Part shown: one piece after another, positions 1-8,408 of the stretch
How positions within the stretch are numbered: the stretch's first letter is position 1
Layout of the letters: each line of letters begins with the position of its first letter
DNA from: Candidatus Woesearchaeota archaeon
GTDB lineage: Archaea; Nanobdellota; Nanobdellia; Woesearchaeales; DSVV01
Direction: 5' to 3'
Assembly (NCBI GenBank): GCA_018303325.1
Contig: JAGVYH010000004.1
Location: forward strand, 1-60,272
Length of the DNA stretch: 60,272 bases
Position numbers and translations under genes: made by a program
Notes under the pieces: model-generated
Databases searched by the model: none
Seen by the model: only the letters and a program-made list of their open reading frames with translations
Told to the model about the DNA's origin: nothing

Positions 1-18
1 GTTGTATACGGCGAATTT

Positions 19-96
19 GTCACTTCGTGACCGACATTTTTAAGATTACAAACTGGGTGTCGCAGCAAGCTGCGGGGTACAATACCCAGTTTGTAA
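19..96. repeat. Two adjacent hairpins
   Basis: A small hairpin (GTCAC, loop TTC, GTGAC, 19-31) is followed by a larger one whose 13-bp arms lie at 46-58 and 84-96. The second has an inner perfect stem CGCAGC/GCTGCG (61-66/69-74). They open a run of six hairpins filling positions 19-255. No coding frame is visible here. The role is unknown; they could be transcription-end structures or remains of the hairpin elements described further on. Confidence 0.6.
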
Positions 97-109
97 TTAA
101 TTGCTGTTG

Positions 110-255
110 TATACTAAACGTGATTAATTTTCGTACAAATTAATCACGTTTGTAAGTTGGAAAGCAAAGCTTTCTAACTTCTCAGGAATCTCTGATTCCC
201 GAGATATACAAAAGTCCAGCGCAATAATGTTCGATTATTTTGTGCTTTTAGTATA
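110..255. mobile_element. TATA-ended double-hairpin element with a nested insertion
   Basis: The left arm (110-154) is a hairpin with stem ACGTGATTAATTT and loop TCGTAC. The right arm (205-255) is a hairpin with loop GTTCG. Together, without 155-204, they total 96 bp and begin with TATACTAAA and end with TTTTAGTATA, matching the complete element at 11628-11720. The junction that reads TTTGTATATACAAAAG in the intact copy is split here exactly at TTTGTA/TATAC by 50 bp of other hairpins. It is non-coding and abuts the 3' end of the lipoprotein gene on the minus strand, so it may also act as its terminator. Confidence 0.7.
155..204. repeat. Pair of short hairpins nested in the element at 110-255
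   Basis: Two perfect or near-perfect hairpins in direct succession: arms 154-165/169-180 (GAAAGC/GCTTTC core) and arms 180-190/194-204 (GGAATC/GATTCC core with one A-C mismatch). The 50-bp block sits at the symmetric centre of the surrounding double-hairpin element, which is what a later insertion at a TA-rich palindromic centre would leave. Confidence 0.55.
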
Positions 256-970
256 ATATACCTAAAGATGAATAGTTATTACCAAGCGAATCACTAAATT
301 CTTGAACTCTGCCAAGCATCTTTTGTCTTGTATCTATAATCATGGACAAACCGCTTATCAGAGGAATTGCTTTCTCGCTCAATGCGAATTTTTTAATTGC
401 ATATTGAATCATACCTACTAATTCTATTTCCTCGCCTAAAAGAACCTTTGTATCCTGTAATAAGGTATTGTAACATTCTTTTGCCTTTCTTAAATCACCA
501 TATGTGATGCGGGATATGCCATCAATTTCTATTTGATATATGTTTGCATATCCTTTGCATTCCTCAAATTTGGCTGCGAGAGGCTTATATTTGTTTAAAA
601 TAATCTTTTCTTTTTCAGTTATAGCTGATAATATTCTATTTGTCTCTGCTGAAGATATTTCATTCTCAATAAGATACTCAACTATATACTTGGATGCTAC
701 AGAATCCAATTGCAGAAATGAAGATTCAAGTGAAAGGTAATCATTTAAAAACAAAGTTAGGTTATGCGCCAATTTTATAAATGATACCTTTTCTAAATCT
801 TCTTTTTTCTTTGCTTCGCGCTTATCCTTTGCTTTATGCTGATATAATGCAATCCTTTGCTCAATGCTTTGATACACCTCTGTTTCTGTGTCTTGAATTT
901 TATCATTGCCATTGCAAGATACCATTCCTAAAATACTACTATAAACCAATGCTGCAATTGTTCTTTTCAT
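248..970 (-). CDS. Predicted lipoprotein, helical, function unknown
   Basis: A 240-residue protein. The start at 970 is chosen over an ATG 33 nt upstream because a GGTG-type Shine-Dalgarno sequence (AAGGTG) lies just before it and because it gives a normal signal peptide: MKRT, a hydrophobic stretch, then a lipobox-like GMVSC with Cys19. After the Cys comes a charged linker and a long mostly alpha-helical region rich in Lys/Glu (about residues 30-70), then mixed helices to the C-terminus. No catalytic motif was recognised. It would be exported and lipid-anchored on the outside of the membrane. It stands alone, pointing away from the Tat-protein cassette on the other strand. Its stop codon overlaps the hairpin array at the window start. 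Family assignment is unknown. Confidence 0.75.
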   Translation of the reverse strand: MKRTIAALVYSSILGMVSCNGNDKIQDTETEVYQSIEQRIALYQHKAKDKREAKKKEDLEKVSFIKLAHNLTLFLNDYLSLESSFLQLDSVASKYIVEYLIENEISSAETNRILSAITEKEKIILNKYKPLAAKFEECKGYANIYQIEIDGISRITYGDLRKAKECYNTLLQDTKVLLGEEIELVGMIQYAIKKFALSEKAIPLISGLSMIIDTRQKMLGRVQEFSDSLGNNYSSLGILY

Positions 971-1054
971 GTTAAACACCTTCTTGTTAGTTTTATTTTT
1001 CACATGTTAGATTATTAATGTCAGTGACTATATATTAGATTAATCCTTAAGATT

Positions 1055-1174
1055 CTTAAGGCACTTTTAAATACAATAAAGAGATACACAGTTATATCCA
1101 ATTCAACAGAACCGACTATAATTACTTATGAAAATGGTAAGATTAAATGCGCTCTAATCTCGCCGTCAACATAA
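1055..1174 (+). pseudogene. Possible C-terminal gene remnant
   Basis: An open frame without a start codon ends at TAA 1172-1174 and reads plausibly as protein: a stretch containing RYTVISNSTEPTIITYENG followed by KIKCALISPST. No ATG or RBS precedes it. It may be the tail of a lost surface gene in this repetitive region. The evidence is only the reading frame and its composition. Confidence 0.25.
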
Positions 1175-1198
1175 TTGGATTAAAAAAACTTAAAATAA

Positions 1199-1230
1199 TT
1201 CATGAGACGTTTGGCTTCGCCCTAATCTTC
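1199..1230. repeat. Dispersed TTCG-loop hairpin repeat, copy 1
   Basis: Begins TCATGAGACG and contains a short stem closed by a TTCG loop (GGCTTCGCC). Related copies sit at 30347-30376 and 39655-39685. In all three the CATGAGA start and TTCG loop are kept while the stem pairs vary together. Confidence 0.5.
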
Positions 1231-1264
1231 GAGGGGAGCGGAAGTTTCACTCAGGAAAAGTGAT

Positions 1265-1280
1265 AAAATATATATATAAG
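1265..1280 (+). promoter_or_regulatory. TATA box of the first surface cassette
   Basis: An AAAATATATATATAAGG stretch lies about 34 nt before the ATG at 1301. The surrounding sequence (TTTCAC...GAAAAGTGATAAAATATA) closely resembles that before the paralogous gene at 5743, so the promoter was duplicated with the cassette. Confidence 0.6.
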
Positions 1281-1300
1281 GACTGACATATATGGTACAC

Positions 1301-1816
1301 ATGGACAGGAGACGATTCTTATTCAGTGGATTGGCAGCTTTAGTAGCCCTAAGCACGCCCAACATAGTTGATAAAGGTGTGGAGATGGTTGCGAGGGCTG
1401 GTGCGGAAGAGAAACAAGTCTATCAAACTATTGGAGATTATTATGATTCAGGAACACCTTCTGATAAAATGCCTGGTGCGAGACAATGTTCTGCTGATAG
1501 AATTGAAGATGAACTATTAGGATTTTCAGGGAGGGATTGGGTGGATTATTATTTTAATAATCCTTCTTATCGAAATGCATTTCAACAGTTATTTAGGGAA
1601 ATGGATGGTAAAGCTATACCTATTAATTCTCCAGAACATAGAGGAATTACTTCTGTTTTTGACTTTAAAAAATTTAATGATTACCTTAAATCAAATAAAG
1701 ATAGCATAAGTTCAGTTACTCTGTGGTATGATGGATTTATGAGTTTTGGAAGCACTTATGATTCAATTGTTATCCCTATATATCCAAATATTGTCACCAA
1801 AATAGAAAAATTATAA
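1301..1816 (+). CDS. Tat-signal secreted protein, cassette 1
   Basis: A 171-residue protein beginning MDRRRFLFSGLAALVALSTP, a typical twin-arginine signal peptide (RRxFL followed by a hydrophobic stretch). An ATG 9 nt upstream is possible, but the start at 1301 aligns with the paralogue at 5743 (MDRRRLLQ) and with its TATA distance. The mature part is acidic and has no recognised motif; unlike the paralogue it does not show a clear thioredoxin-like core. The Tat route suggests export of a folded protein. It is followed 28 nt later by a large secreted protein and then by a one-helix membrane protein, the same order as in the 5743-9175 cassette. Confidence 0.75.
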   Translation: MDRRRFLFSGLAALVALSTPNIVDKGVEMVARAGAEEKQVYQTIGDYYDSGTPSDKMPGARQCSADRIEDELLGFSGRDWVDYYFNNPSYRNAFQQLFREMDGKAIPINSPEHRGITSVFDFKKFNDYLKSNKDSISSVTLWYDGFMSFGSTYDSIVIPIYPNIVTKIEKL

Positions 1817-1844
1817 ATACCCTTCTATACAATTATGTAATATC

Positions 1845-3512
1845 ATGAAAAAGAGTGTATTTTTTTGGGTTTATTTATTTTTATTAGGATTTTCTTTATT
1901 AAATGCACACGCAGTGGGTACAAAAGGAACTGCAATGGAAGGGGATACATATTTAAATTCTCCTGAAGCAGCCCAAGAAGCTGTCAACGGCGGCACAAAT
2001 GGTCCAGCTACTCTTCAAGTTGATGCAAATGTCAAAACTAATCATGGTTCTGACTTAGGGATGAAATCAGGAACAACTGTTACTGCAAGTCCTGGTACTG
2101 TAACTTTAACCTCAAAGGACACCATCACCGAAGACTCTAATTCATATACAAACGTTGAAAACCTCGTTCTTACAGAAAACACAGTTTCAGTTGATACCGC
2201 AGAAAGCTTAGAATCAAACAATGTCAAAGCAACAGGTGTAGTAGAGTTTTCACAAATGAAAAATACTGATGCATTTGATGCAAAGCATTTAGATGCAATT
2301 GAAATAACTACTCCTTCTGGCACTGTAACAATGACTAATGTAAATGACATCAATTATCTCAACGGCAATTATAATTTTGAACACGCTGATTATATCAAAA
2401 CAAATAATTTTGAAGCAGTTAACATAAATGATTTTTCAAGCGATGCACAGAAATTCACAACAACCAGCGCAGACACTTTAACTTCTGATTGTTTAGAGAT
2501 ATCAAAAATAGAAAATGCTGAATTTATTATAGATGAAACAAAACTTTTCGACAAAACCAAAACAATAGAAATGAAAGATTGTTTGGGAAATAATATTAAT
2601 TTTCAGGGTAATGACGACGGTTCCGCGCTGATTGTAAGCAAAGATACTCCTTATAGTTATTCCATCGCCAAAGGAACTCTTACCATTTCTCACGACGGGT
2701 ATGATGAGGTGTTATCTACATTCTCAACTGCCGCAGGAATAATGAATAATAATGGATTAACAATGATAGAAATGAATCCGACGACGGCTTACACGCAGAA
2801 AAATAATGACAATTATTTAGACAAGGGCAATACGTTAAAAGACTTCAGCATATATATCCCGAAGAATGCTGACAAATATCTTTTATTTATAAGAAAAGCA
2901 CAGGAAGAGGCAGAGCCTATCATTGATTACTGTCTGCAATGCGGTTATATGGATTTTATAACACACAAATTTGTATTAAAAGGTATTGTGAACTATTTAA
3001 GGCCTGTGTTTAATGATAAGTTTGAATTAATTACTCCTAAGCTAAGCATTGTTTACAACAGCACAGATAAATATAATAATGTAGTGTTTGAAATGGACGA
3101 GAATAATGTAATAGCCAACAACCTTGTTATTTCAAATGATAATATCAATAACATAAATACTGACAAAATAATAGCATTTGTTTACAACGGCGAATATCAT
3201 CTTTATGAAAGTGTAGAGAACGGAGAAGTAGTAGGGAGAATTAAGGTGAATTATTATTTTGCGCCGTATACAATAAAGAAAATCTCAACAGATTACGGCA
3301 AAGAATATCATAAGCCATTGATATTTGAAAATGGCGCGCTGATTATGGACAAGGAAGGAAATACGCTGACAATAAGAAGTCAAAATCAAGGGAATGCAAT
3401 CAATGTTTTGAAAGAGGATATTTATAATTATGACAAGAAGTTTGAAGATTGCAAACTCATTTCAGAATCTTTGTTTGGCTCTATGAATTTATTTGAGTGG
3501 ATTAATGAATAG
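1845..3512 (+). CDS. Large secreted surface protein, cassette 1
   Basis: 555 residues with a clear Sec signal peptide (MKKSVFFWVYLFLLGF, cleavage likely after NAHA). Residues about 60-250 are Thr/Ser/Asn-rich with regularly spaced short hydrophobic strands, as in beta-solenoid or adhesin-like proteins. The C-terminal half contains a segment (PKLSIVYN...VVFEMDENNVIANN...) that resembles the C-terminal part of the cassette-2 protein at 6258 (PLYLSYDN...ELIFDANNVYVNL), showing common ancestry. It lacks the calcium-binding DxDGDG repeats of that paralogue. Cell-surface location is supported by the signal peptide; a binding or structural role is inference. Confidence 0.8.
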   Translation: MKKSVFFWVYLFLLGFSLLNAHAVGTKGTAMEGDTYLNSPEAAQEAVNGGTNGPATLQVDANVKTNHGSDLGMKSGTTVTASPGTVTLTSKDTITEDSNSYTNVENLVLTENTVSVDTAESLESNNVKATGVVEFSQMKNTDAFDAKHLDAIEITTPSGTVTMTNVNDINYLNGNYNFEHADYIKTNNFEAVNINDFSSDAQKFTTTSADTLTSDCLEISKIENAEFIIDETKLFDKTKTIEMKDCLGNNINFQGNDDGSALIVSKDTPYSYSIAKGTLTISHDGYDEVLSTFSTAAGIMNNNGLTMIEMNPTTAYTQKNNDNYLDKGNTLKDFSIYIPKNADKYLLFIRKAQEEAEPIIDYCLQCGYMDFITHKFVLKGIVNYLRPVFNDKFELITPKLSIVYNSTDKYNNVVFEMDENNVIANNLVISNDNINNINTDKIIAFVYNGEYHLYESVENGEVVGRIKVNYYFAPYTIKKISTDYGKEYHKPLIFENGALIMDKEGNTLTIRSQNQGNAINVLKEDIYNYDKKFEDCKLISESLFGSMNLFEWINE

Positions 3513-3513
3513 G

Positions 3514-3628
3514 TATAAAGTAAGATAGTAGGATGGTTTGATAGTAAGAAGATACTACGAATGGAACGATGGAAAGGGGTCGTTACCATCAAACCTTCTT
3601 ACCTTCCAACCATCTTACCTTATACTTG
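3514..3628. repeat. Dispersed 110-bp repeat built of GGTTTGAT/GGTAAGAAGG words, copy 1
   Basis: The first half is rich in GTAAGAT, GGTTTGAT and GTAAGAAG, and the second half carries their complements (ACCATCAAACC, CTTCTTACC, CCATCTTACC). A second copy with the same order and the same ACTACG.ATGG centre lies at 18598-18706. Here it fills the gap between the large surface protein and the next gene of the cassette. Confidence 0.7.
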
Positions 3629-3648
3629 AATAAAAAAGCTGATGCTCA

Positions 3649-4314
3649 ATGATTAATAAAATAAACAAGAAAAGTCAAATAACCCTCTTTATATTAATTG
3701 GGATTGTTTTTTTAGCAGTAATAGCGCTAATTTTTTTCGCTGAATTTACTAAAGGTGATAATGGTTATAAAAACAATGCAGTGCCGTCAGATGTTTCAGC
3801 ACATATAAATGCAGTCAACAAATATGTTTCTGAATGCTCGTTGTACACTCTTGGCAAAAATGCAGGCTATAATAAGTTTACACCTTATTTGTTGGCAGGT
3901 TTAGATGAATCTAGTCAGAATATTAATGAATTCTTTGAAAAGGTTATGCCTGGCTTAATTAATCTGGAAGCATTGAAAGGATATGAATCACATTATAAAA
4001 AAACAAGCGCAGAGGCTGAGTTCGGAGCAACTGATACCTTACTAAAGATAAAACATGATTATATTCTAAAAAAAGAATCTAAAATATTCAATGGAAGGGA
4101 ATTTGAAACAAAAATGAATGTAAGACTCAAAAAGCTCAGCGATAACGCAAAAATAGCTCAGGATGAAAAAGACATTAATCTTAATGAAATGAATAAACTA
4201 AATTTCAAAAAGGATATTGAATTAATGGACAAAGCCGAGGTTTTTGTTTTTACAGATGAAACCTCAATAATTAACAATATGCCTTATAAATTTATTTTTA
4301 CGAAAGAAAAGTAG
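3649..4314 (+). CDS. One-helix membrane protein, pilin-like N-terminus, cassette 1
   Basis: 221 residues. The N-terminus MINKINKKSQITLFILIGIVF followed by more hydrophobic residues is the short basic head plus QITLF-type helix often seen in small secreted or pilin-like proteins of DPANN archaea. The remainder, predicted outside the cell, is helical and ends VFTDETS...YKFIFTKEK, which matches the end of the cassette-2 counterpart at 8363 (VFEDENS...YLFMFAKEVE). The conserved cysteine region of that counterpart (EICLGN) is present in weaker form (SECSLYT). Its position as third gene after a Tat protein and a large surface protein suggests it anchors or assembles them; that is inference. Confidence 0.75.
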   Translation: MINKINKKSQITLFILIGIVFLAVIALIFFAEFTKGDNGYKNNAVPSDVSAHINAVNKYVSECSLYTLGKNAGYNKFTPYLLAGLDESSQNINEFFEKVMPGLINLEALKGYESHYKKTSAEAEFGATDTLLKIKHDYILKKESKIFNGREFETKMNVRLKKLSDNAKIAQDEKDINLNEMNKLNFKKDIELMDKAEVFVFTDETSIINNMPYKFIFTKEK

Positions 4315-4412
4315 TTGGGTTAGTTTCAACAAAATTATTTGCATTACCACAAAAATCATTACACTCTCTTGTTTTTGATTAAGCTCATTTCCTTCCTCAT
4401 CACATTTTACAA
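4315..4412 (-). pseudogene. Possible frameshifted remnant of a Cys-rich secreted protein
   Basis: Read on the minus strand, one frame gives KCDEEGNELNQKQE. A one-base shift then gives CNDFCGNANNFVETNP, the kind of Cys-paired segment found in archaeal surface proteins. No intact gene is present. This could be chance, but both halves are unusually protein-like. Confidence 0.25.
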
Positions 4413-4436
4413 ATGAAAATTAATCACTTTTAGTAT
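4413..4436. repeat. Half copy of the TATA-ended hairpin (right arm only)
   Basis: The sequence AAATTAATCACTTTTAGTATA, split here as AAATTAATCAC then TTTTAGTATA, is identical to the right arm of the element ending at 11720. The left arm of the hairpin is missing. It lies in the gap between convergent genes. Confidence 0.55.
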
Positions 4437-4514
4437 AGTTAAGTTATAAATCTTGATGACAAAAAACTAAGTGAATTAAGCAATAAAAGAAAAGAGATAA
4501 ATCTGCTTATTGCG

Positions 4515-5063
4515 TTATAATTTCTTTAATGCATCATCTATTTCTCTTCGTTCATATTCACCAATTCGATGATGTAATCCTGATACTATCCTAAATTTAG
4601 AATAAAGAAGATTTAATAGATATCCAACTAAGTGTTCTCTTCTCCCTTGAGAAACATCTTCTTCTTTAATATAAATAGAAACAAATGATTTTAAGCCATC
4701 ATTAAATTGTGAATCTGATATAATTTCTACACCAAATGTAGCCTTTAAATGTTTTATAGCATTTGAAATTAATATTTCACATCCTTCAATATCTCTTAAG
4801 GATTGTTCTGAAAAATGCCCAACTAAACCAACATATGTGGTTCTTATCCCTACTTTTTTTACTGCTTTAATTTTATCTAAAAATATCAAGTGATAATAGC
4901 CAATATTATAGCAATTTTCAGAATAAGTACCTGTAAATATTTTTTTCTCGTTCATTAATTCAAATAAGTCTCTATCAAATTCGTCAACAGATACTTCTTG
5001 CTTTTCTAATTTACTTGATAATTCATTAAGAACATTCTTCAATTTTGCCTCAAGGTCTTCCAT
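4515..5063 (-). CDS. Protein of unknown function
   Basis: 182 residues from the ATG at 5063 (MEDLEAKLKNVL). An upstream in-frame start would add a hydrophobic stretch that overlaps the AT-rich promoter, so the shorter start is preferred; a TATA-like TTTAAATATTA lies about 25 nt before it, as for a leaderless mRNA. The first 50 residues look coiled-coil or helical (LNELSSKLEKQEVSVDEFDR). The rest is mixed alpha/beta without a motif I recognise. It is on the opposite strand between cassette 1 and the broken surface gene, so it is probably transcribed alone. Confidence 0.65.
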   Translation of the reverse strand: MEDLEAKLKNVLNELSSKLEKQEVSVDEFDRDLFELMNEKKIFTGTYSENCYNIGYYHLIFLDKIKAVKKVGIRTTYVGLVGHFSEQSLRDIEGCEILISNAIKHLKATFGVEIISDSQFNDGLKSFVSIYIKEEDVSQGRREHLVGYLLNLLYSKFRIVSGLHHRIGEYERREIDDALKKL

Positions 5064-5126
5064 AGCTAAAGAGAAGGACAAGTAATATTTAAAAATTATG
5101 ATAATAAGCAGTATCTCCAAAAGATT

Positions 5127-5622
5127 TTTGATTTAGGAAACTTAAACCAACCTCATCTCAAAAAAGCTGCTGAGATAAAATTCAACATAAAACTTTCTGA
5201 CGTTGATAAGAATTCTCACTTAACTATGGATGGTGATGAATTAAAAACATTAGACATTACTTTCAAAGACGACAATTCAGAGCTCGTCATGGAGAACCCT
5301 TTAGCGCATGACAAACCACAGTATAAATATGCTGATGAGTTTAAAGATACTGATGGTGATGGATTAACAGATAATATGGAATTGAACAATAACCTTTTTC
5401 GTACAAATTAATCACGTTTGTATATACAAAAGTGCAAAATAATGTTCGATTATTTTGTACTTTTAGTATATCCTACTGATGCAAAAGAATACAATACTTA
5501 TCCAGAAATAGGTTATGAAGATGATTACAAGTTCGTAGAGTATTTTCTAAGCAATCCTGCGATATTTAATGAAGTGAAAACATTAGGCATAGAAGATGAT
5601 CCTTTGCAGGACAGTGATGGTT
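5127..5622 (+). pseudogene. Broken copy of the DxDGDG surface protein, interrupted by a hairpin element
   Basis: Translated pieces match the intact protein at 6258 over its middle part: LNQ...AAEIKFNIKL, HLTMDG, a long run ending TDNMELNNNL, then after an interruption YPTD, EYNTYPE and DSDG. The start, signal peptide and C-terminal half are missing. Between NNNL and YPTD about 24 bp of gene sequence is replaced by 74 bp of TATA-ended hairpin DNA (5397-5470), which brings stop codons. Similarity stops after DSDG near 5620. This is a partial duplication of the neighbour that was later invaded. Confidence 0.85.
5397..5470. mobile_element. Truncated double-hairpin element inside a pseudogene
   Basis: It contains the right half of one hairpin (CGTACAAATTAATCACG) followed by the joint TTTGTATATACAAAAG and a complete second hairpin (loop GTTCG) ending TTTTAGTATA at 5470. 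This is the 11628-11720 element in reverse orientation with its first arm cut. Its right end joins gene sequence at TATATCC, where the intact paralogue also reads TATATCC, so the insertion point was a TATA. Confidence 0.8.
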
Positions 5623-5705
5623 TCCATTTTCTAATAATAACTCTTAGTGAAAAATAGCCTGTCGGCAGGACTTCGCTGAGAGCGGTTTCACACTGAAAAA
5701 GTAGT

Positions 5706-5722
5706 AAAATATATAAATCTAT
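5706..5722 (+). promoter_or_regulatory. TATA box of the second surface cassette
   Basis: AAAATATATAAATC lies about 35 nt before the ATG at 5743, inside a segment homologous to the promoter at 1265. Confidence 0.55.
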
Positions 5723-5742
5723 GGATAATACTTTATTATATA

Positions 5743-6240
5743 ATGGATAGAAGAAGATTATTGCAAATAGCTGTTGCTGGATTAGTAGCTTTAGCTACGC
5801 CTCAAGTAGTTGACAAAGGACTGGAAATGATTGCAAGTGTGAGTGCGGAGGAAAAGGAGAAAAAGCCAGAAACAGTAGATGATATTTTGGCAGGAACCTC
5901 TTTTGAAGAGGTTTGTTCTGATAATTATGCTGAAAAAACAAAATATGGAAATGTAGTTGTGTTCTTTTATGATAAAAATGACACTAATGGTGCATCTACA
6001 AGGTTGGCTCAAGTTTACAGAAGTATTGAACTTGAATACAAAGCGAATATAATTTTTTTAAAATTTGGAGATTCTATACAAAGAAAGGATTCAAAAAAAT
6101 ACGTACCGGAAGTTCCGTATACTTTATTTTATAAAAAGGGAGAAATTATTGATCAGTTGGCTGGTGGGCCAAAAGAGGATTTTAATTTGGAAATCTGGAC
6201 AAAAGATTTTAGAAAAGGTCTAGATAAATTATATAAATAA
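5743..6240 (+). CDS. Tat-signal thioredoxin-fold-like secreted protein, cassette 2
   Basis: 165 residues. MDRRRLLQIAVAGLVALATP is a twin-arginine signal peptide paralogous to that at 1301, including the following VVDKG segment. The mature part has a thioredoxin-like pattern: a strand with VVVFFYDKND (about residues 65-77), a helix, a strand NIIFLKFGD and a cis-Pro-like VPYTLFY (about residue 125) followed by KKGEII. The CxxC redox pair is absent (YDKND at that place), so it is unlikely to be a disulfide oxidoreductase and may be a binding or chaperone-like version. It heads the second cassette, 17 nt before the large surface protein. Confidence 0.75.
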   Translation: MDRRRLLQIAVAGLVALATPQVVDKGLEMIASVSAEEKEKKPETVDDILAGTSFEEVCSDNYAEKTKYGNVVVFFYDKNDTNGASTRLAQVYRSIELEYKANIIFLKFGDSIQRKDSKKYVPEVPYTLFYKKGEIIDQLAGGPKEDFNLEIWTKDFRKGLDKLYK

Positions 6241-6257
6241 AAATGTAAGTGTTAGAT

Positions 6258-8408
6258 ATGTTTAAAAAAAAGAGGATATTTATTTCAATCATTGTATTAT
6301 TTATATTAATCTTAGTTTTACCATTCACATTTTCTTTTGATGTTACTGAGGAAACTGCATCGGATTTCTCAAACAAACAACTCTCCTCCTCCGATTATTC
6401 CTCCCCCTCTGCATATCCAGACATTTTCTCCAATCCTAATTTCCAGGTCAATCAAGTTCCGTCACAATATGTTTCTCAAATTCCACCAGACAAACTCCAA
6501 GGCAAAACTTCTCAGCTAAAAAAAGAGCAAGTTCCTTTTCTCTCTGATTCTCAAATAAAAGGATTAAATGGAGATGATGTTTCTAATATTATCAATCAAT
6601 TAACTCCATCTCAAGAAAGCTCTTTAACAACAGACCAGCTTTCTCATTCTAATAATCTTGAAGAAGTTTCAGACTTAAGCAATCTCAACCAAAAAAACAT
6701 GCAAAACGCTGCTCAAATAAAATTCAACATAAAACTTCCTGACGTCGATAAGAATTCTCATTTAACTATGGATGGTGATAAATTAAAAACATTAGAAATC
6801 ACTTTCAAAAACACAGAGCAATTAATCATGGAGAATCCTTTAGCGCATGACAAACCACAGTATAAATATGCTGATGAGTTTAAAGATACTGATGGTGATG
6901 GATTAACAGATAATATGGAATTGAACAATAACCTTACTGATTATCTGGAAATTATGATATATCCTACTGATGGAAACAAGTATAATACATTCCCTGACGC
7001 TGGATTCAGCAATGACAAAGAATTCGTTGACTTTTACTCAACAACAGAAGATGCAGAGTTTAATATTGGCGGAGTTAATGTTATGGAAACATTTAATATT
7101 TACAATGACCTTGCAAAAGATTCTGATGGTGATGGTATATCAGATCTTAAAGAGTTCTACATCAATTACAACCCTGAAAATAATGATATAGACAATGATG
7201 GCCTAAGCGATGGCTATGAAATCAAAAATGCTTTAGACCCGAAAAATCCTTCAGCACTGCCAAACATGATATTAAGCAAGGATTGCAAAGATTGTCTTAT
7301 CAAAGTAAAAGGGAATAAAGAGGATTATTTCAAGATAAACTTTAATCAGGATTCTTTTAGTATAGACACGAATGCAAAGGTTTCTATCGGCGGAAAAGCA
7401 ATGGATTATGCGATGTTTACTGCGCTAGATGAGTCAGTAACATCAATATCAGCTGCACAGGATAATTCAATAGAATTAACTTCGACAAGAACAGAAGCTG
7501 GCTATATCTTTTCCTCAGAAAATACAAACAGCACCATCACCAGCAATAATTACAAAGAAATTGTTCTCGGAAAAAGCTCTAAATATGAAACAGTTCTTAA
7601 CGACGGCGTTATCTACGCAGAGCTTAATTCAGCTGGAAGATATGAATATATTAGTATTCCGATGAAAAGTTTTGCGATTGTGAGAAAGGAAAAAGAGAAT
7701 TATTTTATATATATTGACAAGCCAAGCAAAAGATTAAGTTATGACGAATACAAGAATAAATTAAACAATAACAACAAATTAGAAGATAATACTTTAGAAA
7801 ATAACAACATAGAAGATAATACTCTAGAAAATAACAACATAGAAGATAATACTCTAGAAAATAACAATCTAAAAGACAATAATCATAAGAATAATAAACT
7901 AAAAAACAAAAACTCTGCATATATCAGCGCAGAAGAACATATAATTAATTTAAACGGCAAAGTTACCTTTCTTAAAAACGAGCCGTACAGTTTCGTAGAG
8001 CATCCTCTTTATTTAAGTTATGACAATGAGAATAATGCTGAGCTGATATTTGATGCAAATAATGTTTATGTAAACCTAACTATAACTAATAATAATATTG
8101 ACTGCTCAGAAAACAGAACAATAAGCGATGTTTATTCTGGTATGTTTTTGGTTTCAGAGCAGTGTATCAACGGGAAAGTAGAACGGACTGGAAAATTTAT
8201 TGAAGCCCTGCCGGGTTATGTCAAAAGATATTCCGCTAGTTTTCATAATGGTATTGGTTATTTTGACAAAGAAATGTTTAGTCAAGAGACAAATGAGAGG
8301 ATAACTCTGGTTAGAATGATTTCTGTTCTTAATTATGGTGAGGTAAACAGGCTAAAAGAAGGATGGCAGAAACTAAAAAGCAGGCTGTGGGTTGGAGAGA
8401 ATCAATAG
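6258..8408 (+). CDS. Large secreted protein with calcium-binding DxDGDG repeats, cassette 2
   Basis: 716 residues. The start at ATG 6258 gives MFKKKRIF and a strong signal peptide ending near FTFSF; a GTG 9 nt upstream is an alternative. Residues about 20-140 are Ser/Gln/Pro-rich low complexity. Three thrombospondin-type-3-like calcium loops follow (DTDGDGLTD, DSDGDGISD, DNDGLSDGYE, about residues 215-325), as in many archaeal and bacterial surface proteins. An Asn/Asp/Glu tandem repeat region (DNTLENNNIE units) lies at about 505-550, and the C-terminal domain resembles that of the 1845 protein. Its middle part is duplicated in the pseudogene just upstream. It overlaps the next gene by 46 nt. 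Surface location is clear; the ligand is unknown. Confidence 0.85.
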   Translation: MFKKKRIFISIIVLFILILVLPFTFSFDVTEETASDFSNKQLSSSDYSSPSAYPDIFSNPNFQVNQVPSQYVSQIPPDKLQGKTSQLKKEQVPFLSDSQIKGLNGDDVSNIINQLTPSQESSLTTDQLSHSNNLEEVSDLSNLNQKNMQNAAQIKFNIKLPDVDKNSHLTMDGDKLKTLEITFKNTEQLIMENPLAHDKPQYKYADEFKDTDGDGLTDNMELNNNLTDYLEIMIYPTDGNKYNTFPDAGFSNDKEFVDFYSTTEDAEFNIGGVNVMETFNIYNDLAKDSDGDGISDLKEFYINYNPENNDIDNDGLSDGYEIKNALDPKNPSALPNMILSKDCKDCLIKVKGNKEDYFKINFNQDSFSIDTNAKVSIGGKAMDYAMFTALDESVTSISAAQDNSIELTSTRTEAGYIFSSENTNSTITSNNYKEIVLGKSSKYETVLNDGVIYAELNSAGRYEYISIPMKSFAIVRKEKENYFIYIDKPSKRLSYDEYKNKLNNNNKLEDNTLENNNIEDNTLENNNIEDNTLENNNLKDNNHKNNKLKNKNSAYISAEEHIINLNGKVTFLKNEPYSFVEHPLYLSYDNENNAELIFDANNVYVNLTITNNNIDCSENRTISDVYSGMFLVSEQCINGKVERTGKFIEALPGYVKRYSASFHNGIGYFDKEMFSQETNERITLVRMISVLNYGEVNRLKEGWQKLKSRLWVGENQ
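7782..7871 (+). repeat. 30-bp in-frame tandem repeat, three units
   Basis: Three consecutive 30-bp units beginning GAAGATAATACT, the last two nearly identical, encode EDNTLENNNI decapeptides. Degenerate flanking units suggest the tract grew by slippage and could vary between strains. Confidence 0.85.

Noticed and set aside
7705..7920. A Cys/Tyr-rich 71-residue open frame antisense to the surface protein
   Set aside because: It is the complement of the Asn/Glu tandem-repeat region and has no start signal.
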